A stretch of DNA of 8,343 bases. Origin: Paenibacillaceae bacterium UBA6304 (GTDB taxonomy: Bacteria; Bacillota; Bacilli; Paenibacillales; Paenibacillaceae). The position numbers and the translations under genes are program-made. Under the pieces are notes generated by a model. The model saw only the letters and a program-made list of their open reading frames with translations. It did not search any database and was not told the origin of the DNA. The stretch covers positions 1-8,343 of the forward strand of contig DJTQ01000162.1 in NCBI GenBank assembly GCA_002439285.1. The letters run 5' to 3'. Shown here one piece after another: positions 1 to 7,199 of the stretch; position 1 is the first letter of the stretch, and every line of letters begins with the position of its first letter.

Positions 1-1
1 A

Positions 2-1057
2 GCGGCAGGGGCAATTATTCCCGGAATGGGCAGTTCTTCCCCTGGGAATGAGACTGAAACGCCTGAAGGAAGCGGATCCGGGCAGGAGGAAGCTTACATA
101 CCCGAAACGCCGGCCGCGAATGACGGTGACGGCATGGCGGAATTAAGCTCGATTCAAGGGATTAGCTTTAGCGAGAATAAGCTGATCATCGCGGAAACGG
201 GCGGGGTTGAACCCAACGTGTTTACCATGAACGGACCGGATCGGCTTGTGGTCGATATCCCTAATGCGGTATTTGCTGAGACTTTTGCGAATAATCTTCC
301 TTTAGACCAGACGTTAAGGGGACAATTTGCGGTTACCGATTATCCGGATGTCTCTCAGGTGCGCTACTCCTTATTCGATACCGTTTCTTCCACGATCCGG
401 ATTGTGGTGGATCTGAATGTTGCGACTCAATTTCAGATTACGAACACAGGGGACGGCCTGGTTATCATCGATCTATCCGCCGCTTCAACGACTCCGATTA
501 CGCAGCCTGGTAACGGTGGCAAACCGCTTGTCGTTCTCGACGCGGGCCATGGCGGCAGTGCTCCGGGAGCAATCAGCATTACGAACAAGAAGGAAAAAGA
601 CTTTACGCTTGCCGTGATATTGAAGGTGGAAAAACTACTTCAGCAGGAAACCGAACTGGATTATGTTCTTACCCGCTCAACGGACGCAACCGTGTCATTG
701 GAAGACCGGGCCAAGTTGGCTAACGATCAGAATGCGAGTCTCTTTGTATCCGTACATGGCAACAGCGTGGACGCCAAGACCAGTCCAAGCGGTTCGGAAA
801 CGTACTATTCAAGGGACGAGAGTGTTCCTTTTGCCAATGTAATGCATCGTCATCTAGTCGAATCTACGGAACTTGCGGACCGAAAAGTCCGTAAAAAGAG
901 TTTGCATGTAACCCGGGAAACGAAAATGCCGGCTGTTTTGCTGGAAGTGGGGTATTTGAAGAATAAAAAAGACGATGCTCTCATGTATTCGGAAGATTTT
1001 CAACAGCGTGTGGCCCAAGGGATCGTTGACGGCATCAAAGAATATTTGGGACTCTAG
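2..1057 (+). CDS. N-acetylmuramoyl-L-alanine amidase (AMIN + Amidase_3), 5' end outside the window
   Basis: This is the C-terminal part of a secreted cell-wall hydrolase that cleaves the amide bond between N-acetylmuramic acid and L-alanine in peptidoglycan. The frame is open from base 2, so the ATG at 26 is very unlikely to be the start. The intact paralogue at 1879 shows that a signal peptide and a copper-amine-oxidase-like N-domain should lie upstream. Numbering from base 26, a Gly/Ser/Glu-rich linker covers residues 1-40, an AMIN domain 43-150 (likely peptidoglycan or envelope targeting), and Amidase_3 168-342. The expected zinc ligands are present: His175 in DAGHGG, Glu190 in KKEKD and His244 in SVHGN. 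The catalytic Glu307 in LLEVGY is also present. Two usually conserved positions differ from the paralogue: DPGA reads APGA (Ala179) and SVHAN reads SVHGN (Gly245). A lipoprotein gene follows after 46 bases, probably in the same transcript. The family call is firm; the effect of the substitutions is unknown. Confidence 0.95.
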   Translation, partial: AAGAIIPGMGSSSPGNETETPEGSGSGQEEAYIPETPAANDGDGMAELSSIQGISFSENKLIIAETGGVEPNVFTMNGPDRLVVDIPNAVFAETFANNLPLDQTLRGQFAVTDYPDVSQVRYSLFDTVSSTIRIVVDLNVATQFQITNTGDGLVIIDLSAASTTPITQPGNGGKPLVVLDAGHGGSAPGAISITNKKEKDFTLAVILKVEKLLQQETELDYVLTRSTDATVSLEDRAKLANDQNASLFVSVHGNSVDAKTSPSGSETYYSRDESVPFANVMHRHLVESTELADRKVRKKSLHVTRETKMPAVLLEVGYLKNKKDDALMYSEDFQQRVAQGIVDGIKEYLGL

Positions 1058-1103
1058 TTTCTCTCTTATAGCTAATACAAGTTTTGATAAAGGGGGTTAA
1101 GGC

Positions 1104-1703
1104 ATGAAAAAATTAGGAGTTGCCGGATTGCTCCTGTTGACACTAATTCTTGCAGCGGGATGCGGTCAGAAGCCGCAGGCGGCGCCGGAAGGCAACCAAA
1201 CACCACAGGTAACGGAAGTTACCGATCCTGTGTCGGCGGATACAGGGAATGGGAGCGAAACTACGCAGGGAGCCGGAAATGGCGAGGGGACCAAGCTGGG
1301 TTCTCAAGCGCCTGAGGCAATGAAGGAAGCAATCGAAGTATACTTTACGGACGATGACTTCATGGAACTTCATCCATCCGAGCGGACTATTACTTTCACT
1401 GAGGATTTATTGAAATACAAGGAGGCATTTAAAGCGCTGCAAACCGCTGACCCTGGGATGACCTCATTATGGGAAAAGGTTGAATTGAACTCCATACAAT
1501 TTGCAGAGGGAGAGATCGCGATTGACATTTCGTTGCCGGATGAAGCACGGCTGGGTGCCGGCGGAGAATCATTGGCGATCGATGCCATCAAACAAACGTA
1601 TTTTCAGTTCGATGAAGTAAAGGCATTAGAATTAACCGTGGATGGAGAGCAGCTCGAGTCCCTGATGGGACATGTAGACCTGGAACATCCGTTCAATAAA
1701 TAA
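1104..1703 (+). CDS. GerMN-domain lipoprotein (first copy)
   Basis: A 199-residue membrane-anchored lipoprotein. Residues 1-20 form a lipoprotein signal peptide: Lys at 2-3, a Leu-rich core, and the lipobox LAAGC with the lipidated Cys20. A low-complexity Gly/Thr/Glu linker covers about 21-70, and a GerMN domain covers about 72-196. GerMN is named from B. subtilis GerM, a sporulation and germination lipoprotein of the engulfment channel, but the domain also occurs in other envelope lipoproteins, so a sporulation role is not implied. The signature SLPDEARLGAGGE (143-155) followed by the IKQTYFQFDEVK segment is almost unchanged in the paralogue at 3349. The ATG is supported by an AAAGGGGG ribosome binding site at 1089-1096, seven bases upstream. 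The gene is 46 bases after the amidase and directly before a terminator, so it is the last gene of the first cassette. I infer that it assists or positions the neighbouring amidase at the membrane-wall interface. Confidence 0.9.
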   Translation: MKKLGVAGLLLLTLILAAGCGQKPQAAPEGNQTPQVTEVTDPVSADTGNGSETTQGAGNGEGTKLGSQAPEAMKEAIEVYFTDDDFMELHPSERTITFTEDLLKYKEAFKALQTADPGMTSLWEKVELNSIQFAEGEIAIDISLPDEARLGAGGESLAIDAIKQTYFQFDEVKALELTVDGEQLESLMGHVDLEHPFNK

Positions 1704-1711
1704 AACGTGAC

Positions 1712-1746
1712 AGCCCCGGAGCAACCTTCCGGGGTTCTCTTATTTT
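1712..1746 (+). terminator. Intrinsic terminator after the first amidase-lipoprotein cassette
   Basis: CCCCGGA (1714-1720) pairs with TCCGGGG (1728-1734) around a seven-base loop. The stem is extended by a G-T and an A-T pair at its base. It is followed by the T-rich run TTCTCTTATTTT. It lies nine bases after the stop codon of the lipoprotein gene and separates the two cassettes. Confidence 0.88.
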
Positions 1747-1768
1747 GGCAAGAAAAATAGCATATTAT

Positions 1769-1798
1769 CGCAACTTTTGAGGATTTTGGGCGTCTAAT
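1769..1798 (+). promoter_or_regulatory. Putative ECF sigma factor promoter of the second cassette
   Basis: The sequence CGCAAC (1769-1774), exactly 16 bases, then CGTC (1791-1794) followed by TAAT fits the AAC-N16-CGTC pattern of Bacillales ECF sigma factors such as SigM, SigV and SigW. Transcription would begin near 1801 and leave a leader of about 78 bases before the amidase ATG. No good SigA -35/-10 pair is visible in this gap. The pattern is seen directly; which ECF sigma factor uses it is unknown. Cell-wall hydrolases and envelope genes are typical ECF targets, which agrees with the gene downstream. Confidence 0.68.
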
Positions 1799-1810
1799 AT
1801 GTCGTCTGGT

Positions 1811-1836
1811 GGTGCCTGGGGAACAGGCTGTTCACC
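1811..1836 (+). promoter_or_regulatory. Small hairpin in the 5' leader of the second amidase
   Basis: GCCTG (1814-1818) and CAGGC (1824-1828) form a five-base-pair stem with loop GGGAA. It is extended across a bulge by GGT (1811-1813) with ACC (1834-1836). It lies between the predicted transcription start and the ribosome binding site and has no T-run, so it is not a terminator. A regulatory role is possible but unsupported beyond the fold. Confidence 0.25.
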
Positions 1837-1878
1837 TTGTCATCATGAGGCAAAATCAAAGGATGGTAGGGGTGACGG

Positions 1879-3321
1879 ATGAAGAAAATTGGATTCACGG
1901 TGTTTATGTTTTTCGCTATGGTTTTGTTTGTTTTTCCGCAATGGGGACATGCCGCTGCAGGGAGTACCAGCATTTATCTGGATGGTAAGGGGCTGGAATT
2001 GACCAAGAACGGACAAGTCCAAAATGTTAAGGGAAATGTGATGATTCCGATTCGTGTCGTCGTAGAGGAGCTGGGTTTTGACGTCGACTGGGATAAAAAG
2101 ACGCGCACGATAACCATACAGCAGTCCGATACACAATTGAAACTGGTCGTGGGTCAGAGCACGGCATTGGTCAACGGCAAGGAAGTTAAGCTTGCTGCCG
2201 CACCGAAATTAGTCAGTGATACAACCCTTGTTCCGCTTCGGTTTGTAGGGGAGCAAATGGGACTTAAGGTGAATTGGAACAATGAAGAAAAGGCTGTGTA
2301 CCTCATTACCCCGAATTCCGGCAGCGGAAACGGAACAGGTTCCGGCGAGAACGCGGGGAGTGGTAACGAAGGGCAGACACCTGGACAAGTTCCCGATAAT
2401 TCGGCTAATTTAGCGAATGTCGGTGGTATTAGCTTCAGTGATAACCGTTTGATGATTGCAGTCGATAAAAATGTGAAGCCAAATATCTTCAAGATGGCCG
2501 GGCCTGACAGAATCGTTATTGATCTGCCAAGCACTAAATTTGCCGATTCATTCTCAACGGGACAGTTGCTGGATCAAACTCAGAACGGATACATTGACGT
2601 AACTGAATACCCCGATGTTTCTAAAGTCCGCTATGCCTTGTTCAATGATCAGCCGTCAACTATACGGGTAGTTTTGGATTTGAATCATGCCAAAAATTAC
2701 GAGTTGATCAACAATAACGATGGACTGATTATAGTTAACTTGAATACGGATGCTTCCACCCCTGGAACTGCTCCTGGAGGAAACGGGAAGAAGCTGGTTG
2801 TCATTGACGCCGGACATGGCGGAAGCGATCCTGGTGCGATTAGCATTACCAAGAAGAAGGAAAAAGATTTTAATCTTGCAGTTGTGCTGAAAGTACAGGA
2901 ATTGCTGAAGCAAGAATCCGATATTGATTTTGTACTGACTCGCAGCAGTGACACCTATCCGACTTTACAGGACCGGGTCAAGATTGCGAACGACCTGAAG
3001 GCGGATATATTCATCTCGGTTCATGCCAATTCCGGTAGTGCTACCGCTAGCGGGGTAGAAACCTATTATACGAGATCGGAAAGTCTGTCCTTGGCGAAAG
3101 TCATGCATAAATATTTAGTGCAGTCTTCCGGACTTAAAGATCGCAGCGTGCGCTCGAAGAGTTTGCATGTCACGCGCGAGACGAAAATGCCGGCCGTGCT
3201 GCTCGAATGCGGCTATCTCAGCAATAAGAACGATAATGCCGTCCTGTATACGGAAGATTTCCAGAACCGGGTGGCAGAGGGAATTGTTAAAGGCATCAAA
3301 GAATATCTCGGCGTGAAGTAA
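1879..3321 (+). CDS. N-acetylmuramoyl-L-alanine amidase with copper-amine-oxidase-like N-domain, AMIN and Amidase_3
   Basis: A complete 480-residue secreted zinc amidase acting on peptidoglycan. Residues 1-26 are a Sec signal peptide ending near HAAA. A copper-amine-oxidase-like N-terminal domain covers about 31-143, with two related halves carrying the IPIRVVVEELG and VPLRFVGEQMG motifs. Despite its name this domain is generally a wall or surface module and implies no oxidase activity. A Gly/Ser/Asn linker covers 146-178, AMIN 182-290 and Amidase_3 306-478. The expected zinc ligands are His313 (DAGHGGSDPGA), Glu328 (KKKEKD) and His382 (SVHAN); the catalytic acid is Glu443 (LLECGY). The start is fixed by AGGGGTGA (1868-1875) upstream of the ATG. 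It is preceded by a candidate ECF promoter and followed after 27 bases by a GerMN lipoprotein, the same order as in the cassette upstream. The paralogues differ at many synonymous sites even where the protein is identical, so the duplication is not recent. Confidence 0.96.
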   Translation: MKKIGFTVFMFFAMVLFVFPQWGHAAAGSTSIYLDGKGLELTKNGQVQNVKGNVMIPIRVVVEELGFDVDWDKKTRTITIQQSDTQLKLVVGQSTALVNGKEVKLAAAPKLVSDTTLVPLRFVGEQMGLKVNWNNEEKAVYLITPNSGSGNGTGSGENAGSGNEGQTPGQVPDNSANLANVGGISFSDNRLMIAVDKNVKPNIFKMAGPDRIVIDLPSTKFADSFSTGQLLDQTQNGYIDVTEYPDVSKVRYALFNDQPSTIRVVLDLNHAKNYELINNNDGLIIVNLNTDASTPGTAPGGNGKKLVVIDAGHGGSDPGAISITKKKEKDFNLAVVLKVQELLKQESDIDFVLTRSSDTYPTLQDRVKIANDLKADIFISVHANSGSATASGVETYYTRSESLSLAKVMHKYLVQSSGLKDRSVRSKSLHVTRETKMPAVLLECGYLSNKNDNAVLYTEDFQNRVAEGIVKGIKEYLGVK

Positions 3322-3348
3322 CAGTATTCGGTTAAGGAGGAAACGACA

Positions 3349-3957
3349 ATGAACAGAAAACTATATATCACCGGGACGCTCGTTCTCCTGCTCGCTTTGA
3401 GCACCGGATGCGGGCAAAAGCCCGGGGCTGCTCCGACTGACAATTCCGCAGGAGTGAACGTGGAGAGCGGCACGAACGGAAATGGTACCGTCTCTGCTGC
3501 CGGTCAAACGGAAGGTGGATCTGTGACGGATGCCGGAAACGTGAAGCCTAATTCACCCGAGCAAGCGATCACAAAAACGATTGATACCTATTATACGGAT
3601 GAGCAAATGCTTGAACTGACCAAATCGACCGTTGAAATCAAGTATGCGGAAGAGTCAGATAAATACAAGACAGTTCTTCAAACGTTAAAAAGCAGCGGCA
3701 ACTCCGATTTGTTCGCTTTATGGGGTAAAGTGGAGTTTAATTCGGCCAAGCTGGAGAACGGCCTGCTGACGATTGATATTTCGCTTCCCGACGAAGCCCG
3801 TTTGGGAGCTGGCGGCGAGGTATTGGCGTTGGATGCCCTGAAGCAAACGATATTTCAGTTTGATGAAGTGAAATCCATCGAGCTGCTCGTGGACGGTAAA
3901 CAAACGGAGACGCTGATGGGCCATGAAGAGCTGGAGCATCCGATGACAAGAAATTAG
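3349..3957 (+). CDS. GerMN-domain lipoprotein (second copy)
   Basis: A 202-residue lipoprotein paralogous to the one at 1104. Its lipoprotein signal peptide ends at lipobox LSTGC with Cys21 as the modified residue; both copies continue with CGQKP. A Gly/Asn/Thr/Ser-rich spacer runs to about residue 68, followed by a GerMN domain at about 70-199. SLPDEARLGAGGE (145-157), FQFDEVK and LMGH-x5-HP are shared with the first copy, while the spacers hardly align. This indicates selection on the domain and little constraint on the linker. The ribosome binding site TAAGGAGG (3333-3340) gives a near-consensus start. With only 27 bases after the amidase stop, co-transcription from the ECF-like promoter is likely. 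No terminator follows before the SLH gene. Function is unproven; a role in controlling or anchoring the paired amidase is an inference from the repeated pairing. Confidence 0.9.
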   Translation: MNRKLYITGTLVLLLALSTGCGQKPGAAPTDNSAGVNVESGTNGNGTVSAAGQTEGGSVTDAGNVKPNSPEQAITKTIDTYYTDEQMLELTKSTVEIKYAEESDKYKTVLQTLKSSGNSDLFALWGKVEFNSAKLENGLLTIDISLPDEARLGAGGEVLALDALKQTIFQFDEVKSIELLVDGKQTETLMGHEELEHPMTRN

Positions 3958-3999
3958 TCGTTTTTAAAGGAACCGGGGGGCCAGCCGTCGAACATGGTT

Positions 4000-4011
4000 A
4001 AATGAACATTT
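4000..4011. promoter_or_regulatory. Short inverted repeat upstream of the SLH gene
   Basis: AAATG and CATTT flank a two-base centre, in the 72-base gap before the SLH gene and 18 bases before its ATG. The small palindrome could be an operator half-site pair or chance in an AT-rich leader. No convincing promoter is visible in the gap, so the SLH gene may depend on read-through from the cassette upstream. Confidence 0.15.
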
Positions 4012-4029
4012 TTAAAAGGGGAGAATGTA

Positions 4030-6759
4030 ATGTCATCTTATAAACGCACTTTTAGACGAAGCACCAAGAAGGCAGTTTCCACCATGCTTGTGACGGCAAT
4101 GTGCCTTGGTGGGGGAGCGGCGGTATTTGCGGATCAGGCGGGAACGCCAGCGACAACAACAACGCAAAGCGCAGTAACCTCTTTGATTTTTAGCGATGTG
4201 AAGGACGGATTCTGGGCTGAGAAGCATATCTATAAGCTGGCAGCCGAAGGGATCATTCTTGGAGATGCGGGCAAATTTCGTCCGAGCGACAGTGTGACCC
4301 AACAGGAAGCCATTACTATGGCGATTCGCTTTATGAATCTGGAATCCAAACTTGGCGATGGGGCAGGCGCACCTGCGGATATGAAAGTCGGCAATTATTT
4401 TAAACCTTATCTGGAGCTTGCCGTTCAGCAGAAGCTGATCGATAAATCGGAGGAAGTTAAGGCAACCGGAGCGAAGGAATCTTGGGGCGAGAAAAAAGCG
4501 ACTCGGGAATGGATCGCAAAAATTCTGGTCCGCGCACTGGACAGAGATACTGAAGCGAAGGCGGCTGCCGGAGCTTCCACCGGTTTTGCCGACCAGTCCA
4601 GCATTACTGCATCCGCTCGCGGTTACGTAAATGTAGCGGTACAGCTTGATCTTACCAAAGGGGTCGAGGGAAACAAATTTGATCCGTTGGGCAAAGTGAC
4701 GCGTGCGCAGTTGGCTACCTTCTTCAGCCGGGGAAGTGAATATGTCTCTCCGGGCTATGCCACAGTCTATGAGGGGATTGTTACCGAACTGAGTGATAAC
4801 AAGCTGACCCTGTATATAGACGGCAAAATGAAGAGCTTTAACCTGGATAGCCGCTCCGTGTATTTTACGAAGGATTCCGAAGTCAAGAGCACTAAAAATG
4901 AACTTCAGCTTTACACCAAAGTTCTTGCGGTCGATAAAGTAGGATCCGCGGCTTATGTGGAAGTTCGCGATACGAAGCAGCAGTTGGAACAGTCGGAAGG
5001 CACGTTGCTTAAGAAATTGTCAGGGAACCGCTTGTTGATGCTTGTTAACAACGATTCCGTAACATACACTTACGATGCTAACACAAGCTTCATCGATCAA
5101 AATGGAAATTCGATTAATATCGACAGCTTGACGGAAAATAGTACGGTTATCGTTCAACGCGAAACATTCAGCGCCGAGAAGAAGCCGGTCATCGTTCAGG
5201 TCAAATCCGCGATCGTCAACAAATCCGGCAACGGTACGATCGACAACGTGAACCTGACGGACAAGACGATCCGGATCAAGGATGCTTCAGGCAATCTGGA
5301 AACGTTCAGCTATGATGAGAGATCCATTTTCTTATATCAAAACGTCTTGCTGAATAATGCTGGAGAAATCCAAACGGGAGCTTCTGTTAAATACTCTGTA
5401 GAGAACAGCAAAGTATCCCGGCTTGAAATTACGCAAGCTATGGAACGTATCGTCACCGGCACTTTGCTGGACGTGAATGATAAGTTTATCAGCTTCTCCA
5501 ATACTTCCGGCAAAGCCGAAATCAAGGCGCTTGCCGATAAGCCGTTTATTGTTATTAACGGTCTCGCCGACCCGACTCTCAGCGATTTGATCGATGACGA
5601 GAACGGCGGAGATAAGGTGGAGTTGACGATAGATCCTAATGATCAGATCACGAAAATCGTCGTGACGGGACGTCAGTCGGAGCAGTTGAGTGATCTTTCC
5701 GTCGTGAAATATGAAGCTAAATATAAAGCGCTGATGGTTGTGGATTCGGCGAAAAAGGTTCATGCCTTTACATTGGACGATAAGACGAAAGTCGAATACA
5801 ATTCTTCGACGCCCACGCTCTCCGGTGCTGAATCCTTGTTGTCCGAAGGCAGAAAGATCAGCCTGACACATATCGGGGATCGCGTGTTGTCCTTGCAGGT
5901 CGTATATAAATATGAAGGTACATTCTTATCAGCCGATACGAATGCAAAGAAGATTTCGATTCTGACTTCCGCAGGTAAAACAGTAGTAATTCCTTATCAA
6001 GGAAGCGTTCCTTCTATCGAAATATATGGCAAAGGCGGCGCTTCGCTTGCCGACATTAAAGCAGGCGAACCGGTTACTGCTATTTTGTCCGCAAATCAGG
6101 ACGTTTTGCAAACCTTGGCCGTGAAGAAGGCGGTTCAATTCAAGGTCGTTTCAGTGAATACCTCGAATAGTCGGATCCGTGCAACGGCAAATGGCATTTC
6201 GAATGACTTTTATGTAGATAAAGCTACACTGCTTGCGGATAACGGATCGGCGATTAAAGTTTCCGATATTCAGGCAGGTCAGACGATTAATGTCGTATTT
6301 AACGGGCAGACGGCAAGCTCGCTGCAAATCGTCAAACTGACGCTGGGCAAGGTAGTGAGCGTAGATGGATCGACATTGGCCGTGAAATCTTTTGCAGGAA
6401 CGCAAGAGACATTCTCATTGAATAACGGTGTCAAGGTGGTCCGTGGTACATCGGTTAGCACTGGGGTTACAAGTCTGACTACTTCGGATCATGTCGAAGT
6501 CAGCAAGGATACGGATGGATCGGTGATCATTCAGGTTCTGTCTCCGCTGGAACGGAAATTACAGCGGTATGACGGGATAACGAAAGAAATTATCGTTTAC
6601 AGACCAACTCTGACGAACGACAATTATCGCTTTGTTGTGACACCGGAAACATATATTCACCAAGGTGACACCACATTATCCGTGCAATCCCTCCAAGAAA
6701 ATGATAAAATTGTTCTATATTTCAATGGCGACAAGCTGGTTGAAGTGGAAAAACAATAA
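4030..6759 (+). CDS. SLH-domain surface protein with about nine C-terminal beta-rich repeats
   Basis: A 909-residue secreted surface protein. A long basic signal peptide (1-34, probable cleavage after AVFA) is followed by three SLH repeats at about 54-103, 119-171 and 186-235. Their TRAE-type motifs are TQQE (90-93), TREW (158-161) and TRAQ (224-227); only the third is near canonical. SLH triplets bind pyruvylated secondary cell-wall polymers, so the protein should sit non-covalently on the outer wall. Residues 249-909 have no domain I can name. They form about nine degenerate units of 70-80 residues, each opening with Gly-x-hydrophobic-x2-hydrophobic and then a strand pattern, beginning near 249, 324, 402, 477, 556, 630, 703, 773 and 847. 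No enzymatic motif is visible. The ribosome binding site AAGGGGAG (4016-4023) supports the ATG. It could be an S-layer protein or an SLH-anchored scaffold. The gene lies 72 bases after the lipoprotein gene and ends at a strong terminator. Confidence 0.92.
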   Translation: MSSYKRTFRRSTKKAVSTMLVTAMCLGGGAAVFADQAGTPATTTTQSAVTSLIFSDVKDGFWAEKHIYKLAAEGIILGDAGKFRPSDSVTQQEAITMAIRFMNLESKLGDGAGAPADMKVGNYFKPYLELAVQQKLIDKSEEVKATGAKESWGEKKATREWIAKILVRALDRDTEAKAAAGASTGFADQSSITASARGYVNVAVQLDLTKGVEGNKFDPLGKVTRAQLATFFSRGSEYVSPGYATVYEGIVTELSDNKLTLYIDGKMKSFNLDSRSVYFTKDSEVKSTKNELQLYTKVLAVDKVGSAAYVEVRDTKQQLEQSEGTLLKKLSGNRLLMLVNNDSVTYTYDANTSFIDQNGNSINIDSLTENSTVIVQRETFSAEKKPVIVQVKSAIVNKSGNGTIDNVNLTDKTIRIKDASGNLETFSYDERSIFLYQNVLLNNAGEIQTGASVKYSVENSKVSRLEITQAMERIVTGTLLDVNDKFISFSNTSGKAEIKALADKPFIVINGLADPTLSDLIDDENGGDKVELTIDPNDQITKIVVTGRQSEQLSDLSVVKYEAKYKALMVVDSAKKVHAFTLDDKTKVEYNSSTPTLSGAESLLSEGRKISLTHIGDRVLSLQVVYKYEGTFLSADTNAKKISILTSAGKTVVIPYQGSVPSIEIYGKGGASLADIKAGEPVTAILSANQDVLQTLAVKKAVQFKVVSVNTSNSRIRATANGISNDFYVDKATLLADNGSAIKVSDIQAGQTINVVFNGQTASSLQIVKLTLGKVVSVDGSTLAVKSFAGTQETFSLNNGVKVVRGTSVSTGVTSLTTSDHVEVSKDTDGSVIIQVLSPLERKLQRYDGITKEIIVYRPTLTNDNYRFVVTPETYIHQGDTTLSVQSLQENDKIVLYFNGDKLVEVEKQ

Positions 6760-6775
6760 TCGTTTTCGTGAGAAT

Positions 6776-6818
6776 AACCGTCTTGATGCGGGATATTTCC
6801 CGCTCAAGGCGGTTTTTT
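6776..6818 (+). terminator. Strong intrinsic terminator after the SLH gene
   Basis: AACCGTCTTGA plus GCGGGA on the left (6776-6793, with T6787 bulged) pairs with TCCCGC plus TCAAGGCGGTT (6798-6814). This gives a 17-base-pair stem with one G-T pair and a four-base loop, followed directly by a run of T (6813-6818). It begins 17 bases after the stop codon. The first copy of the 182-nt element starts 13 bases beyond it. Confidence 0.93.
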
Positions 6819-6830
6819 GGAGATTCGGCA

Positions 6831-7012
6831 AGGTGAAGATTTAGTAATTTGGCTTTTCAGCGCCGAGAAGGTTGCTTGAAGCTAGGGACAGAGGAGCGGA
6901 GTGTAGGAGAAGCCTACATGAGCACCGGAAGGCCCGGCTGAATGCAAGATTCGAAGCCGAAATCTCTTCGAAGCAAGTCTTCGCGATCAAAAGACAAATT
7001 AGTAAATTACCT
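6831..7012. repeat. 182-nt structured intergenic element, copy A
   Basis: The element starts AGGT and ends ACCT. Its two ends form a long imperfect inverted repeat, and the centre holds three hairpins (pairing listed under copy B; subtract 187 for these positions). It differs from copy B at one base, A6930 against G7117, which lies in the loop of the CCGG/CCGG hairpin and leaves the fold intact. The preceding five bases CGGCA resemble the CGGTA that separates the two copies. It contains no plausible coding sequence and lies beyond the SLH terminator. It could be a non-coding RNA or a MITE-like element, and its orientation is not determined. Confidence 0.85.
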
Positions 7013-7017
7013 CGGTA

Positions 7018-7199
7018 AGGTGAAGATTTAGTAATTTGGCTTTTCAGCGCCGAGAAGGTTGCTTGAAGCTAGGGACAGAGGAGCGGAGTGTAGGAGAAGC
7101 CTACATGAGCACCGGAGGGCCCGGCTGAATGCAAGATTCGAAGCCGAAATCTCTTCGAAGCAAGTCTTCGCGATCAAAAGACAAATTAGTAAATTACCT
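7018..7199. repeat. 182-nt structured intergenic element, copy B, abutting the nth ribosome binding site
   Basis: This is the second copy, offset by exactly 187 bases. Pairing steps inward are 7018-7021 with 7196-7199, 7027-7030 with 7190-7193, 7032-7038 with 7182-7188, 7040-7044 with 7176-7180, 7048-7050 with 7170-7172, 7054-7057 with 7166-7169, 7059-7064 with 7158-7163, and 7065-7068 with 7153-7156. That is about 37 base pairs. Inside are three hairpins: TGTAGG/CCTACA (7089-7105, loop AGAAG), CCGG/CCGG (7112-7124) and AGATTCG/CGAAATCT (7134-7152, one bulge). The last hairpin ends exactly where the long arm begins. The element finishes three bases before AGGGGGTGG, the ribosome binding site of nth, so any transcript reading into nth from upstream must carry it. 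No family is recognised. Confidence 0.85.

Noticed and set aside
877..948. Recent gene conversion between the two amidase genes at the identical KSLHVTRETKMPAVLLE stretch
   Set aside because: The nucleotide sequences differ at several synonymous positions, so purifying selection explains the identity better.
26..1057. ATG at 26 as the true start of the first amidase
   Set aside because: The frame is open to the window edge, there is no signal peptide or ribosome binding site here, and the paralogue has about 150 more N-terminal residues.
1971..2307. Copper-binding or amine oxidase activity of the second amidase
   Set aside because: The N-domain is named after copper amine oxidases but is widely used as a wall or surface module. 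No oxidase catalytic domain is present.
3971..3989. ECF promoter before the SLH gene (AAC ... CGTC)
   Set aside because: The spacing is 12 bases instead of 16, so it does not fit the pattern.
5332..5871. 179-residue reverse-strand reading frame inside the SLH gene
   Set aside because: It lies antisense to a well-supported coding region, has no ribosome binding site or recognisable domain, and is rich in basic and aromatic residues typical of shadow frames.
6831..7199. T-box leader for nth
   Set aside because: The conserved T-box sequence is not visible, there is no paired terminator/antiterminator before nth, and nth is not a tRNA-charging or amino-acid gene.
6831..7199. Complete insertion sequence
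   Set aside because: The elements are too short and encode no transposase; at most they are non-autonomous.
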